Source: Candidatus Cloacimonadota bacterium (GTDB taxonomy: Bacteria > Cloacimonadota > Cloacimonadia > Cloacimonadales > TCS61). Taken from it: 6,837 nucleotides of DNA. The notes beneath the pieces were generated by a model. It had not been told where the DNA came from and ran no database searches. It was given only the letters and a program-made list of their open reading frames with translations. Below, piece by piece: positions 1 through 6,661 of the stretch (position 1 is the first letter of the stretch; each line of letters starts with the position of its first letter). The stretch is from contig JACNIV010000045.1 of NCBI GenBank assembly GCA_014382915.1, forward strand, positions 1 to 6,837, read 5' to 3'. The position numbers and the translations under genes were made by a program.

Positions 1-2
1 CT

Positions 3-509
3 AATAGCGTAATATACGATCCTGAGCCAATTGAATCTAGTGACTCTTATACACTGGGAATGCCCTTGATAGTTGGGGCAGGGATTTCATACCGTTTGGG
101 TGATAACTTGACTCTGGCAGTAGATATTGAATCCAGAAAATTTGGAGATACCACTCTTAAAGAAGATTATGAAGAACTTGCTGGGGATACAGGTGAATAT
201 GAAAATCAGGATTTAAACGAACTTCGTTTTGGAGGTGAGTATCTGTTTACCGAATTATGGGATTTTGCTGTTATACCTTTTAGAATAGGTACAAAAATAG
301 TTCCTACGTTATTTAATGATTTGAATGAGGAACAAGTTGTCGGCGCTGCTTTTTCGTTAGGTTCCGGTTTAATTACAGATCGATATTCACTTGATATTTC
401 CTTCGAAAATTCTATTTTCGAGATCGATCGCGTAGATTCGGACGGAGATGGATTTGTTTATACAAAAACGATTAATACTCTCACGCTTTCCTGTATCTAT
501 TATTTTTAA
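3..509 (+). CDS. Outer-membrane beta-barrel protein, C-terminal part (5' end outside window)
   Basis: The reading frame is open from the first complete codon at 3 to a TAA at 507-509, so the true start lies upstream. The ATG at 60 sits inside a predicted strand (LGMPLIVGAGISYRLG) and is not a convincing start. The visible 168 residues alternate hydrophobic and polar positions in strands of about 10 residues, separated by acidic loops (for example the EDYEELAGDTGEYENQD region and a DSDGDG turn). This is typical of a transmembrane beta-barrel. The protein ends in LSCIYYF, and a terminal aromatic residue is the usual recognition signal for the BAM insertion machinery. The strand pattern and the LRFGGEYLF and IPFRIGTK segments recall the OMPP1/FadL/PorV-like superfamily, but the exact family and substrate cannot be assigned from the C-terminus alone. 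No intrinsic terminator follows; the next structure downstream is the repeat region. Confidence 0.8.
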   Translation, partial: NSVIYDPEPIESSDSYTLGMPLIVGAGISYRLGDNLTLAVDIESRKFGDTTLKEDYEELAGDTGEYENQDLNELRFGGEYLFTELWDFAVIPFRIGTKIVPTLFNDLNEEQVVGAAFSLGSGLITDRYSLDISFENSIFEIDRVDSDGDGFVYTKTINTLTLSCIYYF

Positions 510-510
510 A

Positions 511-544
511 GGTAGTGTAACATAAATTATGAAAGTTTATGAAA
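511..544 (+). repeat. Imperfect direct repeat, copy 1
   Basis: This 34-nt segment begins GGTAGTGTAACATAAATTAT, one base after the outer-membrane protein stop codon. It matches 853-886 in the same orientation at 31 of 34 positions; the mismatches are the 9th, 16th and 26th bases. The two copies bracket the hairpin array. The similarity is seen directly. Whether it is a duplication made by insertion of the intervening DNA, a pair of element ends or a shared regulatory motif cannot be decided from one locus. Confidence 0.8.
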
Positions 545-600
545 TCAATATAACACTCCTGTTTATAGAATTTGCATCAATAAAGAGTGATTGGTTAACG

Positions 601-799
601 ATCCGGCAGTTGCCGGATTGAATTTGAATAACCGTGAGTTTAACTCACGGTTAATGAAAAACCGGAGCTAACCCTGAAAGGGTTGAACTAAAATGAACCT
701 TAGAATAATTATTCGACACCTTCAGTGTCGTTGTTGGTTTTGTTTTCAATACCGTAGGTTTTATCTACGGCTATTAATATTCAACCACTTTGTGGTTGT
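601..799. repeat. Mirrored array of six short hairpins, REP/REPIN-like
   Basis: Six perfect or near-perfect hairpins follow each other: H1 601-618 (ATCCGGCA arm), H2 630-652 (11-nt arms AACCGTGAGTT), H3 670-684 (AACCCT, loop GAA), H4 714-730 (CGACAC, loop CTTCA), H5 752-770 (CCGTAG arms) and H6 782-798 (CAACCAC, loop TTT). A perfect 12-nt palindrome, GAATAATTATTC, lies at 703-714. H1-H2-H3 read on the + strand has the same layout as H6-H5-H4 read on the - strand. In both, TTGAAT is followed by 8 nt and then CCGT, the second hairpin closes with ACGGT, a TGAAAA linker follows after 2-3 nt, and the third hairpin has a CTGAA loop. The stems differ in sequence but still pair. Such inverted arrays of short hairpins resemble REP/REPIN elements mobilised by RAYT transposases. 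No transposase is present here, so that assignment is an inference. None of the hairpins has a trailing T-tract, so they are not classical terminators. Confidence 0.7.
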
Positions 800-806
800 C
801 AGAAAA

Positions 807-848
807 AATTCAATAATTTAATCAACTCATTGATAATTATTGAGTTGA
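807..848 (+). other. AT-rich hairpin region with two mutually exclusive stems
   Basis: The arms TCAACTCA (822-829) and TGAGTTGA (841-848) form a perfect 8-bp stem with an 11-nt loop. An alternative stem pairs 807-818 with 835-846: eleven Watson-Crick pairs plus one G-U, with a 16-nt loop. It uses part of the same right arm. The two folds cannot coexist. They lie just upstream of the exported-protein gene and cover its possible -35 element. Chance pairing is possible in such AT-rich sequence. Confidence 0.4.
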
Positions 849-868
849 ATGTGGTAGTGTGACATAAT
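840..868 (+). promoter_or_regulatory. Possible sigma70-type promoter of the LPP20-cyclase unit
   Basis: TTGAGT (840-845) and CATAAT (863-868) are separated by 17 nt, the usual spacing for a housekeeping promoter. A transcript would start around 875, giving a leader of about 40 nt before the ATG at 915. The -10 element lies inside copy 2 of the direct repeat. The sequence is AT-rich and such matches arise by chance, and the host's promoter consensus is unknown. Confidence 0.3.
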
Positions 869-886
869 TTATGAAAGATTATGAAA
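853..886 (+). repeat. Imperfect direct repeat, copy 2
   Basis: This copy begins GGTAGTGTGACATAATTTAT and matches 511-544 at 31 of 34 positions in direct orientation, 342 nt downstream. It ends 28 nt before the start codon of the exported LPP20-domain protein and contains the possible -10 element of that gene. After the repeat the two copies diverge at once. Confidence 0.8.
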
Positions 887-914
887 AGAATTTTATAAAT
901 CCGGGGGGAAAAGA

Positions 915-2276
915 ATGAAAAGAATCCTTCAACTGTTGCTGCTGATCTGCCTGTTCTTTCAATTTGATATGCTTCTTGCCGAGAAAGCACCGGACTGGGT
1001 TACAAACCGACCGATAAATAGAGAGTTTTATATTGGAATTGGCTATGCATCCAAGATTAAGGGCAGCAATGAACATATCGAGATAGCAAAAAATGGGGCT
1101 TTAAAAAACTTGGCTTCCGAGATTACTGTGAATATTACCGGAGAAGTTATCAGCAATGTTGTGGAAAAATCCGGGTTATTAGAAGAAGAGCTGAGATCGC
1201 TTATCCGTTCCACTACCGAAGCGGAACTGGAAGGTTACGAGTTGGTGGACGAGTGGCAGGATAAAAAAGAGTACTGGGTTTACTATCGGCTTTCCAAAAT
1301 TATATACATAAAGCTCCGGCAAGAGAACATTGACCAGGCAATTAGTCTGGCGTTGAATTTATTTTCCGAAGCAAAAAAAAATGAAATCAGCAAGAATTAT
1401 GAAAAAGCACTGCTTTACTATTTGCAGGCACTCAATCCTATAGAAAAATATATCACAGAAACCCTGCAGACAGAATTTGACGGAAGAACCATTTACTTGA
1501 ATAATGAGATATATTTTTCCATTCAGAACCTGCTTTCCAATATCGAATTGGAACCTGCTAAAACCAGTGTGGAAGCCAAACGAAACAAGGCTTTAAAGCA
1601 GCCATTGGTGGTAAAAGCTATCTACTACGAAGCAGAGCAGACTCCCATTTCCAACCTGCCCCTATCTTTCGCTTTCACACGTGGTGATGGCGACCTGATA
1701 AAGAATATTCGCACCAATATGAATGGCGAAGCAAAATGCAAAGTAAGCAAGATAACTTCCAATGACAGGATGCAGATGGTGGGTGTGGAATTGGATATTT
1801 CAAGCCTGATAAACCAGGACAGCACTTCTTTTGTTTACCAGAACATCTTGAAGAGCTTTCCGATTCCAACTACCAGGATCATCTTGAATGTAACCGGTTT
1901 ATCATTTAATATCGAATCTGATGAAACTAACCTGGGCAAGAAACTCAGTGTTCTGCATGTGGAACCCAAGCTGAAAGAAGCATTTTCCGAAAAAGGATTT
2001 ACCTTCACAGAAGATATGAGCAAAGCCGATGTTTACGTTAAGATTAATGCCAGATCCCGGGAAGGCTCTGAATTATACGGGATGTTCACAGCATTTGTAG
2101 ATCTTTCTGTTTCTGCCATCGATATGAGTTCCGGTGATGAGGTTTATAAATGCTCACTTACTAATGTTAGTGGTCAGGGACTGAATTTTGAAAAAGCAGG
2201 ATTGAAAGCATTTGAAAATGCTGCTGATGAAATTTCGGAAGATATGCTTCCTGTCTTGATGAAAATGCTGGAGTAA
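915..2276 (+). CDS. Exported LPP20-domain protein with TPR-like, Ig-like and C-terminal alpha/beta regions
   Basis: The 453-residue protein starts with a Sec signal peptide (residues 1-22, MKRILQ then a leucine-rich core ending MLLA). No proper lipobox is seen: Cys12 is preceded by Ile and lies inside the hydrophobic core, so it is probably a soluble periplasmic protein and not a lipoprotein. Residues 23-133 match the LPP20 pattern: APDWV (25-29), FYIGIGYA (38-45), a run of alanine-rich helix before NLASEITVNI, and EYWVYYRL (118-125). Residues about 135-205 are helical and TPR-like (NYEKALLYYLQAL). Residues about 229-300 look like an Ig-like beta domain (LPLSFAF, TNMNGEA). Residues about 340-453 form an alpha/beta region with a KADVYVKI strand and a GQGLNFEKAGLKAFENAADE helix, reminiscent of FlgT/CsgG/LpoB-type periplasmic domains. 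The start is supported by a G-rich site (GGGGGG, 903-908) 6 nt before ATG. The stop overlaps the cyclase start (TAATG), which indicates translational coupling. The ligand is unknown. Confidence 0.85.
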   Translation: MKRILQLLLLICLFFQFDMLLAEKAPDWVTNRPINREFYIGIGYASKIKGSNEHIEIAKNGALKNLASEITVNITGEVISNVVEKSGLLEEELRSLIRSTTEAELEGYELVDEWQDKKEYWVYYRLSKIIYIKLRQENIDQAISLALNLFSEAKKNEISKNYEKALLYYLQALNPIEKYITETLQTEFDGRTIYLNNEIYFSIQNLLSNIELEPAKTSVEAKRNKALKQPLVVKAIYYEAEQTPISNLPLSFAFTRGDGDLIKNIRTNMNGEAKCKVSKITSNDRMQMVGVELDISSLINQDSTSFVYQNILKSFPIPTTRIILNVTGLSFNIESDETNLGKKLSVLHVEPKLKEAFSEKGFTFTEDMSKADVYVKINARSREGSELYGMFTAFVDLSVSAIDMSSGDEVYKCSLTNVSGQGLNFEKAGLKAFENAADEISEDMLPVLMKMLE

Positions 2277-4444
2277 TGAAAGAAAATACACACAAATTCA
2301 GATTAATAAAATTATACAAGAAGTGGTATGTTCTGCTGGCAGCGTCATTGATTTTGACGCTGTTTGTTTATGCTTTCTGCTCCACTTCTTTCATGCAGGA
2401 AACCGAGCTGAAACTGCTTGATCAGCGTTTCCGGCTCGATCCTGTTCCGGATAAAGCTGACACAAATATCGTATTGGTTGCCATCGATGATTTCAGTCTG
2501 GATTTTTTCAGTGAGAATGGCATTTCCTGGCCCTGGCCACGTTCATTCTATGGCTATGCGGTAGATTATTTTACCCGGGCGGAAGCTGCTTCCGTTATCT
2601 TCGATATGCAGTTCTACGAACCGGATATAGACCGTGAAGAAACCTATGCCGAAGAAACAGATGGTATTTTTGCAAGCTCCATTGCAAAAAATGGTAATAT
2701 CTATCTGGGTTCACAACTTCTGTTGGATTCCACTTTTATTCATCCGTTCGTTTCAAATTCCACCATTCAAATTGAAAATAAATTCCAGCCCGAAATAACT
2801 TTTTCTGGTATTCGTGCTCCTATCGATGCTTTTATTGCTTCTACCCGGTCGATTGGGATAATCAATGCTGTACCCGATAACGATGGAGTTATCCGCAGGT
2901 CGTCTCTACTATTTAAGTTGAATGAAATGATCCTTCCGCAAATGGCTTTCAAAGTATGGCTGCATCAGATTGAAAAAGATATGAAAATACAGGCTTCCAA
3001 CCAGGAATTGCGCATAGGAAATTACATGATACCGCTGGATGGAGATGGAAGGTATCTGCTTAACTGGTATGGACAGAACGTATTCGCAACTTATTCATTC
3101 CGGGCTGTTATCTCATCTGCTTCTGCTGTTCTCAATGAACAGTCACCGGTTCTTTCACCTGATATTTTCAAAGATAAACACATCATCATCGGAGCAACTG
3201 CTGCCGGTTTGTATGATCTGAAAACCAATCCTTATTCCAAAGTAATGCCGGGGATGGAGATCTGGGCAACAGCTCTCAGCAATTTCCTGAATCGGGATTT
3301 TATTAACATTCTACCGGAATGGTGCAACTTCGTTTTTACGTTATTGGTTATTTTTTGTATTTTTTTCCTGGTAACTAACCTGAATCCGAAAAAGGCAAAT
3401 ATATTAGTTTTACTGATACTTGTACTTCTGGTTGGAATAAATTTTGTCTTGTGGAAAACAGGCAGGATCCTTCTCAATTTTATTATGCCGGTCATAGGAT
3501 TTGTGATTTCCTATCTTTTTGTAAATACTATCAGTTACCTGCTGGAAGGTAGATCCAAACGAGAAATTCGTAAGATATTTACCCGCTACCTGGATAAAGA
3601 AGTAATTCAACAACTCGAAGAAGATCCGCAGCAGGTAAAACTGGGTGGGGAAGAGATCGAAGCTACGGTTCTGTACACCGATATATACGATTTTACTTCG
3701 CTTTCAGAAAAGAAAACTCCCTCCGAACTGGTGAAGAACCTGAACGAGTATTTTGAAAAACTTACTGAATTTGTATTCAAATTCAATGGCCTCTTAGATA
3801 AATATACCGGTGACGGAATAATGGCACTATTCGGCGTGCCACTTCCACGTGACGATCATGCCATTCTGGCTTGCAGAGTAGCGTATGCTCACAAGAAATT
3901 CAGGGAAGACCTGATGCGTAAGGAAACACTTTCTGCTGTCGAACAATTACACCTGCAAACACGAACCGGTATCAATTCCGGCAACCTGGTAGCAGGGAAT
4001 ATCGGCAGCGAAAAACGTATGGATTATACAGCAATTGGCGATACTGTGAACCTGGCATCTCGGCTGGAAGGAGTGAATAAAATATACCAGACCAATATCG
4101 TTCTAAGTGAATCTACATACAACCTGGTAAAGGAAGAATTCCTCTGCCGTGAATTGGATTCGTTGCGTGTAAAAGGGAAAAATGAACCAACCAAAATATT
4201 TGAATTGATAGACGTTTTTTCCGAACTGGAAACAAAAAAGAAACCGGACTGGATACAGGGATATGAAGAAGCATTGAACATCTACCGGAAGGGAGACTGG
4301 CAGGAAGCAGGCAATATTTTCATGGAACTTGCCAGGGAACCTTTTAATGATAAAGCTTCACAGGTTTTATTAACGCGCTGTAAGTATTTAATGGAATTTC
4401 CACCCAGGAAATGGGATGGAATTCTTACTCTGGAAGTAAAATAA
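2276..4444 (+). CDS. CHASE2-domain class III adenylate cyclase (membrane receptor)
   Basis: The 722-residue protein has one N-terminal membrane helix (about 17-36). A periplasmic CHASE2 sensor follows (about 40-340), with conserved features: LLDQRFR (47-53), IVLVAIDD (65-72), WPWPR (85-89), VIFDMQFYEPD (107-117) and MPGMEIWATALSNFL near its end. Three more helices (about 349-367, 374-393, 399-422) lead to a short coupling helix and a class III cyclase domain (about 455-645). Catalytic residues are complete: metal-binding Asp469 (TDIYDFT) and Asp513 (TGDG), base-recognising Lys509 and Thr585, and transition-state Asn592 and Arg596 (VNLASRLE). Lys with Thr is the class IIIb adenylate cyclase pattern, so the product is predicted to be cAMP. 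A TPR-like tail (662-722) ends in PPRKWDGIL, as is common in this family. Translation is coupled to the upstream LPP20 gene by a 1-nt overlap. The gene ends 2 bp before the end of the opposing acyltransferase gene. Confidence 0.95.
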   Translation: MKENTHKFRLIKLYKKWYVLLAASLILTLFVYAFCSTSFMQETELKLLDQRFRLDPVPDKADTNIVLVAIDDFSLDFFSENGISWPWPRSFYGYAVDYFTRAEAASVIFDMQFYEPDIDREETYAEETDGIFASSIAKNGNIYLGSQLLLDSTFIHPFVSNSTIQIENKFQPEITFSGIRAPIDAFIASTRSIGIINAVPDNDGVIRRSSLLFKLNEMILPQMAFKVWLHQIEKDMKIQASNQELRIGNYMIPLDGDGRYLLNWYGQNVFATYSFRAVISSASAVLNEQSPVLSPDIFKDKHIIIGATAAGLYDLKTNPYSKVMPGMEIWATALSNFLNRDFINILPEWCNFVFTLLVIFCIFFLVTNLNPKKANILVLLILVLLVGINFVLWKTGRILLNFIMPVIGFVISYLFVNTISYLLEGRSKREIRKIFTRYLDKEVIQQLEEDPQQVKLGGEEIEATVLYTDIYDFTSLSEKKTPSELVKNLNEYFEKLTEFVFKFNGLLDKYTGDGIMALFGVPLPRDDHAILACRVAYAHKKFREDLMRKETLSAVEQLHLQTRTGINSGNLVAGNIGSEKRMDYTAIGDTVNLASRLEGVNKIYQTNIVLSESTYNLVKEEFLCRELDSLRVKGKNEPTKIFELIDVFSELETKKKPDWIQGYEEALNIYRKGDWQEAGNIFMELAREPFNDKASQVLLTRCKYLMEFPPRKWDGILTLEVK

Positions 4445-4446
4445 AA

Positions 4447-5154
4447 TTACTCTCGTTCAACCAGTGCAGCGATCCTTTTGTACATTTCATCGCGAAGTTC
4501 TTCAACCTTCATGTCTTTGATCTTTTCACTTGAAATAACATCACCAAATTTTATTTTTATAGTCGTGGGATTGAGATGCCACGAACCTTTTTGTTTAAGT
4601 GAAAAAAGACCGGACAATCCAATAGGTACCAGATCGACGGCTGCATCTTTGGCCAGCATAAAGGGCATTTTCTTAAATGGCTGCATCTTGCCGGTTCTTG
4701 TACGATGACCCTCGGGAAGGATCGCTATCGAAGTTCCATGTTCCAATAATTTTTTTGCTTTTCGCAGGCTTCGCATCGAAGAATAAGCATTTTCCCGTTT
4801 TATTGGGATTGTTCCCAAACGCTTTATCAACCAACCGTAAATTGGCCAGTTAAAAGAATAATCTGCTTCCACACCTCTGAAATATACCGGTATGAAAGCT
4901 TTTAAAAGTGGAATATCAAAAATATTTACATGATTCGACATGAGCAGATAGGTTTTGGATTTATCAAGTTTCTCGCTTCCTTCCACTTCCACTTTTATAA
5001 GCATCAGCTTAAATAAAACATTCAGTAACCAGCGGATAAGCGGATCGAGTTTTCTGGCGTGGATAAGAAATGTGAGCAGCAGTACAATAATACTGATTAT
5101 ACCAAAATATATCAATCCAACAAACCACATATAAAGCGAACGTACGTGTTTCAT
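4447..5154 (-). CDS. plsC: PlsC-type 1-acyl-sn-glycerol-3-phosphate acyltransferase
   Basis: The 235-residue protein is predicted to acylate lysophosphatidic acid to phosphatidic acid at the inner membrane. A hydrophobic N-terminus (about 10-32, with a second segment near 40-53) anchors it. The family's catalytic block I is NHVNIFD (74-80), giving the HX4D pair His75 and Asp80. Block II is in the FRGVEADYSF to GTIPIKRE stretch (92-121), block III is PEGHRTRTG (147-155, with His where EGTR is more usual), and block IV is the VPIGLSG strand (176-182). The length is normal for the family. The start ATG (5154-5152) has GAGG in the anti-sense of 5165-5168, about 10 nt upstream. That site lies inside the preceding short ORF, whose TGA overlaps this ATG as ATGA, so the gene may be translated by coupling. 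The symbol is a family name; substrate preference is not shown by sequence. Confidence 0.9.
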   Translation of the reverse strand: MKHVRSLYMWFVGLIYFGIISIIVLLLTFLIHARKLDPLIRWLLNVLFKLMLIKVEVEGSEKLDKSKTYLLMSNHVNIFDIPLLKAFIPVYFRGVEADYSFNWPIYGWLIKRLGTIPIKRENAYSSMRSLRKAKKLLEHGTSIAILPEGHRTRTGKMQPFKKMPFMLAKDAAVDLVPIGLSGLFSLKQKGSWHLNPTTIKIKFGDVISSEKIKDMKVEELRDEMYKRIAALVERE

Positions 5155-5258
5155 TTCCAGAAGACCTCGATATCCTGGTGCAAGTATTCAACTTCGGGAA
5201 GAATTTTTATAGCTTTGCCATATCCGGCAAAAAGATTATATACCAATAAAACTCTCAT
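5151..5258 (-). pseudogene. Truncated N-terminus of a diacylglycerol/lipid kinase (35 codons)
   Basis: On the minus strand an ATG at 5258-5256 opens 35 codons ending in TGA at 5153-5151. An AGGA ribosome binding site lies 6 nt upstream (5265-5268). The peptide begins MRVLLVYNLFAGYGKAIKIL and continues PEVEYLHQDIEVFWK. A first strand (VLLVYN), an N-x-x-AG-x-GKA turn, an LPEVE helix and a second strand (IEVFW) are exactly how DAGK_cat lipid kinases (DgkB/YegS/sphingosine kinase type) begin. The usual Pro after Asn is Leu here. Family members are about 300 residues, so everything after the second strand, including the GGDGT motif, is missing. It overlaps the acyltransferase start as ATGA. The likely reading is a deletion remnant; a translated leader ORF that couples translation to plsC is an alternative. 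The similarity is short, so the identification is moderate. Confidence 0.5.
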
Positions 5259-5415
5259 TTACTATCCTATCATTACTTTCATTTAACAAATTTATTTTTT
5301 ATTAATGTCGTCAAATGATTTAATAAATAATGTAGGAAAATTAATTAATTGACTCGTTTATAAATAAACGATTTTTTGCTACTTGTAAATCTAAAGTTTC
5401 AAACATAGTTATGGG
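5259..5415. other. Divergent intergenic region with a small hairpin plus T-tract
   Basis: This AT-rich spacer separates the minus-strand kinase-remnant/acyltransferase unit from the plus-strand protease gene, so promoters for both should lie here. A perfect 7-bp hairpin, TCGTTTA/TAAACGA with loop TAAA (5354-5371), is followed by six T (5372-5377) on the + strand. This has the form of a weak intrinsic terminator or attenuator, or an operator-like inverted repeat, but the stem has only two G-C pairs. A TTGACT at 5349-5354 could be a -35 element, but I see no well-spaced -10 partner. No ORF is supported. Confidence 0.35.
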
Positions 5416-5422
5416 GAGGAGG
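5416..5422 (+). promoter_or_regulatory. Shine-Dalgarno site that decides the protease start
   Basis: GAGGAGG at 5416-5422 ends 9 nt before the ATG at 5432. It lies within the first codons of the longer frame that opens at 5411. This supports translation from 5432, which also places a clean Lys-Lys signal peptide at the N-terminus. Confidence 0.75.
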
Positions 5423-5431
5423 TATCGCATA

Positions 5432-6661
5432 ATGAAGAAAATTGCAATAATTGTTTTTTTATTTTTCACCATTTGTCTTTTTGCACAGGAAACTGCCACG
5501 GTTCAACGTGATCGGGCAATTGTAAGGAACGGACCGGGCTCGATTTATGAGATCCTGGCAGAACTGGCAAAAGGGACTTCGTTCATAATATTAGAAGAAG
5601 ATGGCGGTTGGTACAATATCGAAGTGGAAAGCCTGAATGGATATGTTTCACAAAAAGTTACTTCAGAACGCAAAGCTGCTGATGATATCTTTTCTAAAAT
5701 GGGTTCACAAAAAACCGATCTGCGCATTTCCCAGCATGGTATGTCAGCAGGTGTAAAAGGTTTTGCCGAAAGATTCACCCAGAAATTTGAAGGTTCTCCC
5801 AATTTCTTTGAACTTTATACCACGTTTCGGCTCGATACGAAAGAATATAAGAATTTCAAAAAAGATACATACCGCGATTTTAACCGGAAAAACAATTTTA
5901 AAAAGGTCAGCATTCCACCATCGGATGTGAAAGATTATTTCTCCTTTCCGGAAGAGGGAATGGGTATCGGTATCGCTTCCCGCATCGCTTCCCTGGGAAT
6001 TTACTATAACCCGGATCTGATGCATTATGTTAATAGTGTGGGAAATATCGTGGTGGAAGCTACAGATGTTTACGATATTAATTTCAAATTCTTTATACTC
6101 GATACAGAAAAGGTAAATGCCTATGCCTGCCCGGGTGGGATCGTATTCATAACCAGGGGAATGCTGGAGATGATACGCACGGAAGCAGAACTGGCCTGCG
6201 TATTAGCACACGAGATCGCACACGTTGCCCGGCATCACGGTATGCTGGAGCTGGAAGAACGCAAGCACCATGTGATGGCAGATAATGCCTTTGGTGAAAT
6301 GGATGAAGAAATGGACACTATCGGCATAAAGCAGGATGAAACAAGCCGTGCGGTGGAAGAAGAGATGGAACAACTCTGCTTCGAGATATTTGAAACTGTG
6401 GTGAACGGACGCCTGCAGGCTTATGAAAAAGAAGCAGATGAATTAGCTGTGCTTTTTGCTTCCCGTGCCGGTTATAATGGCAGGCAATTGCTCACACTTC
6501 TTCAAAGGTTACATTCTTCTTCCAGCCAGTCTACCAATGAACATTACACCCAGGAGCAGATAGCGGAAAGAATAGAAATAGTAAGAAATGAACTTGTCCG
6601 AATTACTCTACCCGATAACCTTTTTGACCATAAAGACAGATGGGAGAGGAGAGGAAGGTAA
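5432..6661 (+). CDS. Exported SH3-domain M48-family metalloprotease
   Basis: The 409-residue protein starts with a signal peptide, MKKIAIIVFLFFTICLFA, with likely cleavage after Ala18. Cys15 does not sit in a lipobox. A bacterial SH3 domain follows (about 21-77: RAIVRNGPGSIYEIL, GWYNIE, LNGYVS), which may bind peptidoglycan or peptides. A linker of about 95 residues (78-173) has no family I recognise. The M48 peptidase region begins near 174 (EEGMGIGIASRI, GIYYNPDLMHYVNSVG, then VNAYACPGGIVFITRGML). The zinc site is HEIAH, His260-Glu261-Ile-Ala-His264. The EKEAD motif (332-336) supplies the third ligand, by family alignment Glu332. About 67 mostly charged residues separate the two zinc motifs. 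BepA-like M48 proteases degrade misassembled outer-membrane proteins; a similar envelope role is an inference. A start at 5411 was rejected because the ribosome binding site lies inside it and it would add seven charged residues before the signal peptide. Confidence 0.9.
   Translation: MKKIAIIVFLFFTICLFAQETATVQRDRAIVRNGPGSIYEILAELAKGTSFIILEEDGGWYNIEVESLNGYVSQKVTSERKAADDIFSKMGSQKTDLRISQHGMSAGVKGFAERFTQKFEGSPNFFELYTTFRLDTKEYKNFKKDTYRDFNRKNNFKKVSIPPSDVKDYFSFPEEGMGIGIASRIASLGIYYNPDLMHYVNSVGNIVVEATDVYDINFKFFILDTEKVNAYACPGGIVFITRGMLEMIRTEAELACVLAHEIAHVARHHGMLELEERKHHVMADNAFGEMDEEMDTIGIKQDETSRAVEEEMEQLCFEIFETVVNGRLQAYEKEADELAVLFASRAGYNGRQLLTLLQRLHSSSSQSTNEHYTQEQIAERIEIVRNELVRITLPDNLFDHKDRWERRGR

Noticed and set aside
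60..509. ATG at 60 as the start of the outer-membrane protein
   Set aside because: The frame is open to the window edge with barrel-like sequence before the ATG, there is no ribosome binding site before it, and no signal peptide follows it.
601..799. CRISPR array
   Set aside because: The hairpins differ in sequence, spacing is irregular, there are no identical repeats with spacers, and no cas genes are present.
915..980. Lipoprotein signal in the LPP20 protein
   Set aside because: The only early Cys (residue 12) has Ile before it and lies within the hydrophobic core, so it does not fit a lipobox. Signal peptidase I cleavage after MLLA is more likely.
5009..5191. Minus-strand ORF across the acyltransferase start
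   Set aside because: It is out of frame with plsC and the kinase remnant, has odd composition and shows no family motif, so it is a shadow frame.
5411..5434. Upstream ATG at 5411 as the protease start
   Set aside because: The GAGGAGG site lies inside this extension, and the ATG at 5432 gives the normal spacing and signal peptide.
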